64,000 nt of DNA from Methylobacterium sp. WL1 (GTDB lineage: Bacteria > Pseudomonadota > Alphaproteobacteria > Rhizobiales > Beijerinckiaceae): the NCBI RefSeq assembly GCF_008000895.1, contig NZ_CP042823.1, positions 5,044,501 to 5,108,500 of the forward strand, in the 5' to 3' direction. The notes beneath the pieces are model-generated. The model was not told the origin of the DNA and made no database searches. It saw only the letters and a program-made list of their open reading frames with translations. A program made the position numbers and the translations under genes. Below, piece after piece: positions 61,345-64,000 of the stretch; position 1 is the first letter of the stretch; each line of letters starts with the position of its first letter.

Positions 61345-61600
61345 ATCAGGTGGCGAGGACCATACGGCGCTGTAGGAGATCGAGACCCGCTCGACCGTAG
61401 CTTTGGCGCTTGATCAGCTTAAGCCGGTTGATCTGGCCTTCGGCCTGGCCACTGCTCCAGGGCTCGGTCAGGGCCGCCCTGACCGCGGCAGCGTCACCGT
61501 TCAGTCCCGCAGCGAAGGTGGCGATGGCAAGTGCGCCGGAAGCCTTGGCCTCTGTGATTCAAGGGTTGAGATCCGCGGCGGCACCCCGCGGCTTGCAGAT
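61345..61600 (-). pseudogene. ISL3-family transposase, C-terminal remnant
   Basis: The minus frame ending at 61345 reads ASGALAIATFAAGLNGDAAA, VRAALTEPWSSGQAEGQINR, LKLIKRQSYGRAGLDLLQRR, MVLAT, the characteristic ISL3 C-terminus including the final Glu region (SSGQAEGQINR). A TGA at 61559-61561 replaces the expected Trp before ITEAKASG. Upstream sequence no longer resembles the family. About 85 of 400 or more residues survive. Confidence 0.75.
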
Positions 61601-62290
61601 GCCGCACTTCGTTGTAGATGGCCCGCCATCGCGTCCGGCTCAGCGGCGGAACGTCCGCTTCGGGACGGAAAGCCAAGGTCCGGTTGCCACCCCGAGCCGA
61701 AATTGCCGGAGGGCTTACGAACGGCCGCTTTCGGGAAGCGCCAACGGCGTCTCAGGCGGCTGGGTTGGGTCGGTAGCAGGCCGTCGGCTTTTACGGCCGG
61801 CCTTCACTGAAGCGGTCATTCTGCTTTCGGCAACCTTCGGTCATTCTGGTTCGATCAGACCTCCAGCAAGCGGACCTTCTGAAGGTCTGAGAAGGGTCAC
61901 GAGCTTCCGTTCGCAGTGGACAACGGCGCGAAGTTTCGGACCGTTTCAGCCCAACCGTAGCTTCGACTTGACTGTCGAAGCGAACGGAGCGTGTGTGGTC
62001 TCCAGCCCGACGCACGGAAACTGGCTAATCATTATGACAAGCCTGAGCGTATCTCATAGAATCGACGCGTTGATCGCAATACTAAGCGACGTTGGCGCGG
62101 TCACCAAGACTGTACTTGTATGGATTAGCAAGAGTCTGGAAGTAGCGGAGTGGCAACGCGACGGCTGACGCATTCCTCTTTTCACTAGGTTGTCATTCCG
62201 ACCATCCACGCTTTGCCCCGCCGGCCGGCCTTGCGCCGCCCGCGGGGTCGGGGTCGTGGCCTGACCTGCCCCCGACGGAGACCCCGACCC
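61601..62290. other. Repeat-rich non-coding DNA
   Basis: Contains several motif A variants (GTCCGCTTCGG near 61640, GGCCGCTTTCGGG near 61724, CTGCTTTCGG at 61821). One 44-codon frame (62034-62168) lacks any supporting feature. No recognised gene. Confidence 0.45.
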
Positions 62291-62821
62291 ATGACCACCA
62301 TTTCGCTCACCCGCACCGAGACCAGCATCCTGCAGACCGCCGCATGCGAGGGCCGCCTACGCTTCGCACCAGAGATGAAACCGGCCAGTCGCAAACGGCT
62401 CATTGGCCGTCTCCTACGCGACGACCTCATTACCCCATCGGATGCGCCGGACGGACAGCATCGCCTGACGCCCACGGGCTACCTGGCAATTGGCCTCACC
62501 CCGCCCGCCCGGACCAACACAGCGTGCCGCCCGAACAAGAAGGTGCTGGTGCTGACGCTGCTGACGAGAGACAACGGAGCTACGCTCGCTGAGCTCATCG
62601 CGGCGACGGGCTGGCTCCCGCACACGACGCGCGCGGCCCTCTCGGATCCGGTCCGGGGACAGCCGCTGGCGAAGGCAGCGCGGCCAGACGCGACGACGGC
62701 CTACCGCATCCTTCCACCCTCGCCCGCCGCTCGCACTCGCTCGCGGCGCAAGCGGGAGACGCTGACGCGGGGCGCTGAGGCTGAGCCGCAGGCTGGCATG
62801 CCGATTCCGGCCGTCGCCTGA
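62291..62821 (+). CDS. DUF3489 domain protein
   Basis: 176 residues. Residues about 75-145 match DUF3489: NKKVLVLTLLTRDNGATLAE, LIAATGWLPHTTRAALSD, winged-helix like; the N-terminal part (TRTETSILQTAACEGRLRFA) is the usual preceding region. Function unknown. In alphaproteobacteria this gene regularly precedes a DUF2924 gene and a large serine recombinase. Its stop overlaps the next start (TGATG). Confidence 0.82.
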   Translation: MTTISLTRTETSILQTAACEGRLRFAPEMKPASRKRLIGRLLRDDLITPSDAPDGQHRLTPTGYLAIGLTPPARTNTACRPNKKVLVLTLLTRDNGATLAELIAATGWLPHTTRAALSDPVRGQPLAKAARPDATTAYRILPPSPAARTRSRRKRETLTRGAEAEPQAGMPIPAVA

Positions 62822-63354
62822 TGGCGCGGACCCAGCCCATTTTGGGGAGCGAGGCGGACCACGTGTCCGCCTTTGCTCGACGCGCTCGCCGGGATGGACG
62901 CGGCGGCACTGGAACGGCGCTGGCGCCAGGTCTTCGGCGCAGCCCCGCCTCCCGGCCTCCCGCCGGCCCTGCGCGCGCGGGTGATCGCCTACCGCCTGCA
63001 GGCTCTGGCCTATGGTGACCTCGATCGCGATACCGCGCGGGCGCTCGAGCGGCTCGCACAGGCACGGGGCCCAAGAGGCCAGAGCGGGGACGATATGCCG
63101 ATCCGCGTGTCGGTGCCGGTGCCGGACCGACGCGGGCACACACCCGGCGTGACGCTCTCGCGGGAATGGGCCGGTGTGATGCACACCGTGCACGTGTTGG
63201 ACGCGGGCTACGCCTGGAACGGGGCGACCTATGACAGCCTGTCCCGCGTGGCGCAGGCTATCACCGGCACCAAGTGGAACGGCCCCGCTTCTTCGGCCTG
63301 CGCGCCAAGACCACTGGCGGTGGGGAGATCGGTGTGGGGAGGGTTGAGGCATGA
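62821..63354 (+). pseudogene. DUF2924 domain protein with two compensating one-base indels
   Basis: The expected chain is MARTQPILGSEADHVSA joined to LLDALAGMDAAALERRWRQV by removing one T at 62872-62874, continuing LRARVIAYRLQALAYGDLDR and REWAGVMHTVHVLDAGYAWN (the DUF2924 core), then GTKWNGP. There one C must be added near 63283-63286 to read RFFGLRAKTTGGGEIGVGRV and stop at 63354. The two indels cancel, so the span is divisible by three (177 residues). The stop overlaps the recombinase start (ATGA). Homopolymer sequencing error is a real possibility. Confidence 0.8.
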
Positions 63355-64000
63355 GTGCCCGGTCGTCCAAACCACGACAGGCACCGCCCCCCGGCACACG
63401 GCCGACGCTGCGCTGCGCGATCTACACCCGGGTCTCGACCGAGCACGGGCTCGATCAGGAGTTCAACTCCCTCGACAACCAGCGTGAAGCCGCCGAAGCC
63501 TACATCCGCTCCCAGGCGCACGAGGGCTGGCGCCTGCTACCCGGCCGCTACGACGACGGCGGCTTCTCCGGCGGATCGCTCGAACGCCCCGCCCTGCAAC
63601 GGCTGCTCGCCGAGGTGCAGGCCCGGCGCGTCGACGTGATCGTCGTGTACAAGGTCGACCGGCTCACCCGGGCCCTGTCCGACTTCGCCAAGTTGGTCGA
63701 GCTGTTCGACGGGCACGGCGTCTCGTTCGTGTCGGTGACCCAGGCGTTCAACACCACCACCAGCATGGGCCGGCTTACGCTCAACGTGCTGCTGTCGTTC
63801 GCCCAGTTCGAGCGTGAGGTCACCGGCGAACGCATCCGCGACAAGATCGCCGCGAGCAAGCGCAAGGGGATCTGGATGGGCGGCGTCGTCCCACTTGGCT
63901 ACCGGGTCGAGGACCGCGCCCTGCACGTCGTCGAGGAACATGCCGCCCTCGTGCGGGCGATCTTCGCGGGCTACCTCGCGCACGGCACGGTGGCGGCGCT
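63351..64000 (+). CDS. Large serine recombinase, N-terminal part (runs off the window)
   Basis: Open from ATG 63351 to the window end (216 codons). Resolvase domain with the catalytic Ser in RCAIYTRVSTEHGLDQEFNS (written in part), the GFSGGSLERPALQRLL segment, VDRLTRALSDFAKLVELFDG, and TSMGRLTLNVLLSFAQFERE, then the start of the recombinase domain (ERIRDKIAASKRKGIWMGGV, VPLGYRV). The conserved arginines are present. It probably integrates or excises the DUF3489/DUF2924 unit. Confidence 0.93.
   Translation, partial: MSARSSKPRQAPPPGTRPTLRCAIYTRVSTEHGLDQEFNSLDNQREAAEAYIRSQAHEGWRLLPGRYDDGGFSGGSLERPALQRLLAEVQARRVDVIVVYKVDRLTRALSDFAKLVELFDGHGVSFVSVTQAFNTTTSMGRLTLNVLLSFAQFEREVTGERIRDKIAASKRKGIWMGGVVPLGYRVEDRALHVVEEHAALVRAIFAGYLAHGTVAA

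Noticed and set aside
62034..62168. 44-codon plus-strand frame as a gene
   Set aside because: No ribosome site, no recognisable motif, in repeat-rich degenerate DNA.
1..64000. CRISPR array, tRNA or rRNA genes
   Set aside because: No regularly spaced direct repeats, cloverleaf-like segments ending in CCA or conserved rRNA stretches were seen on either strand by reading; a covariance search would be needed to exclude a tRNA formally.

Overview
The window is high-GC bacterial DNA, most likely from an alphaproteobacterium of the Hyphomicrobiales, and Methylobacterium-like. This is inferred from recognisable families: TRAP and tripartite tricarboxylate (TTT) transporters beside enolase-superfamily dehydratases, DUF2382 stress proteins with a PhnA-like membrane protein, a FeeM-type acyltransferase, the DUF3489/DUF2924/serine-recombinase module, and the IS families present. 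No rRNA, tRNA, CRISPR array or essential core gene was seen. The mosaic of catabolic operons, sensory genes, seven IS elements or remnants and many broken genes suggests an accessory region (genomic island or plasmid).

Layout. (1) 1-9.4 kb: the end of a TPR protein, a LysR regulator, and a plus-strand catabolic cluster (amino-acid-type ABC binding protein, HIBADH-like dehydrogenase, aldehyde dehydrogenase, SAF-domain oxidoreductase, YciI protein), followed by a TRAP binding protein and an enoyl-CoA hydratase that are each cut by one in-frame TAG. (2) 9.7-15.8 kb: a LacI regulator divergent from a PEP-mutase/isocitrate-lyase family enzyme, an enoyl-CoA hydratase, a DctP binding protein and a fused DctQM permease, with a LacI-type operator in the promoter region. 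(3) 16.4-25.1 kb: a seven-gene minus-strand operon, tctC - dehydratase - FAH hydrolase - D-2-hydroxyacid dehydrogenase - dehydratase - tctB - tctA, controlled by a divergent GntR/FCD regulator. It looks like a sugar-acid uptake and degradation system. A third dehydratase survives only as a 3' remnant against an IS. (4) 25.1-28.0 kb: an IS3-family element interrupted by an IS110-family (IS1111-type) element.

(5) 28.2-31.5 kb: a soluble two-PAS chemoreceptor coupled to two small unknown proteins, then an HD-GYP protein. (6) 31.5-33.8 kb: a membrane protein with a predicted mature N-terminal histidine, flanked by two secreted cupredoxins. (7) 34.2-36.9 kb: a broken IS66 and an IS5 remnant. (8) 37-40.6 kb: a serine hydrolase and a three-gene overlapping stress-type operon (membrane protein plus two DUF2382 proteins) with a 20-bp perfect inverted repeat inside one gene. 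(9) 41-45.5 kb: a triple-PAS LuxR regulator divergent from a ferredoxin - ferredoxin reductase - P450 operon. (10) 45.9-47.6 kb: a divergent TetR/NmrA-like pair, each carrying a one-base homopolymer indel. (11) 47.8-50.3 kb: an IS91-like HUH element carrying a tyrosine recombinase, bounded by 13-bp inverted repeats.

(12) 50.5-57 kb: a cyclic-di-GMP block: PilZ-PilZ protein, BLUF photoreceptor, and two GGDEF/EAL proteins. (13) 57.3-59.2 kb: a FeeM-like N-acyl amino acid synthase followed by an MFS transporter. (14) 59.5-62.2 kb: a degenerate IS3 and an ISL3 remnant in repeat-rich non-coding DNA. (15) 62.3-64 kb: the DUF3489-DUF2924-serine recombinase module, cut by the window end.

Two kinds of damage recur. 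In-frame nonsense codons (TAG in three metabolic genes, TGA for Trp in two transposases) lie mostly in the left and centre. One-base indels in short homopolymers lie in the right third and could be sequence errors. At least three families of short dispersed repeats occupy the intergenic spaces. The strongest leads for undescribed biology are the receptor-coupled small proteins, the cupredoxin/membrane-protein cluster, the blue-light/c-di-GMP block, the coding-region hairpin and the non-coding end of the IS1111-type element.
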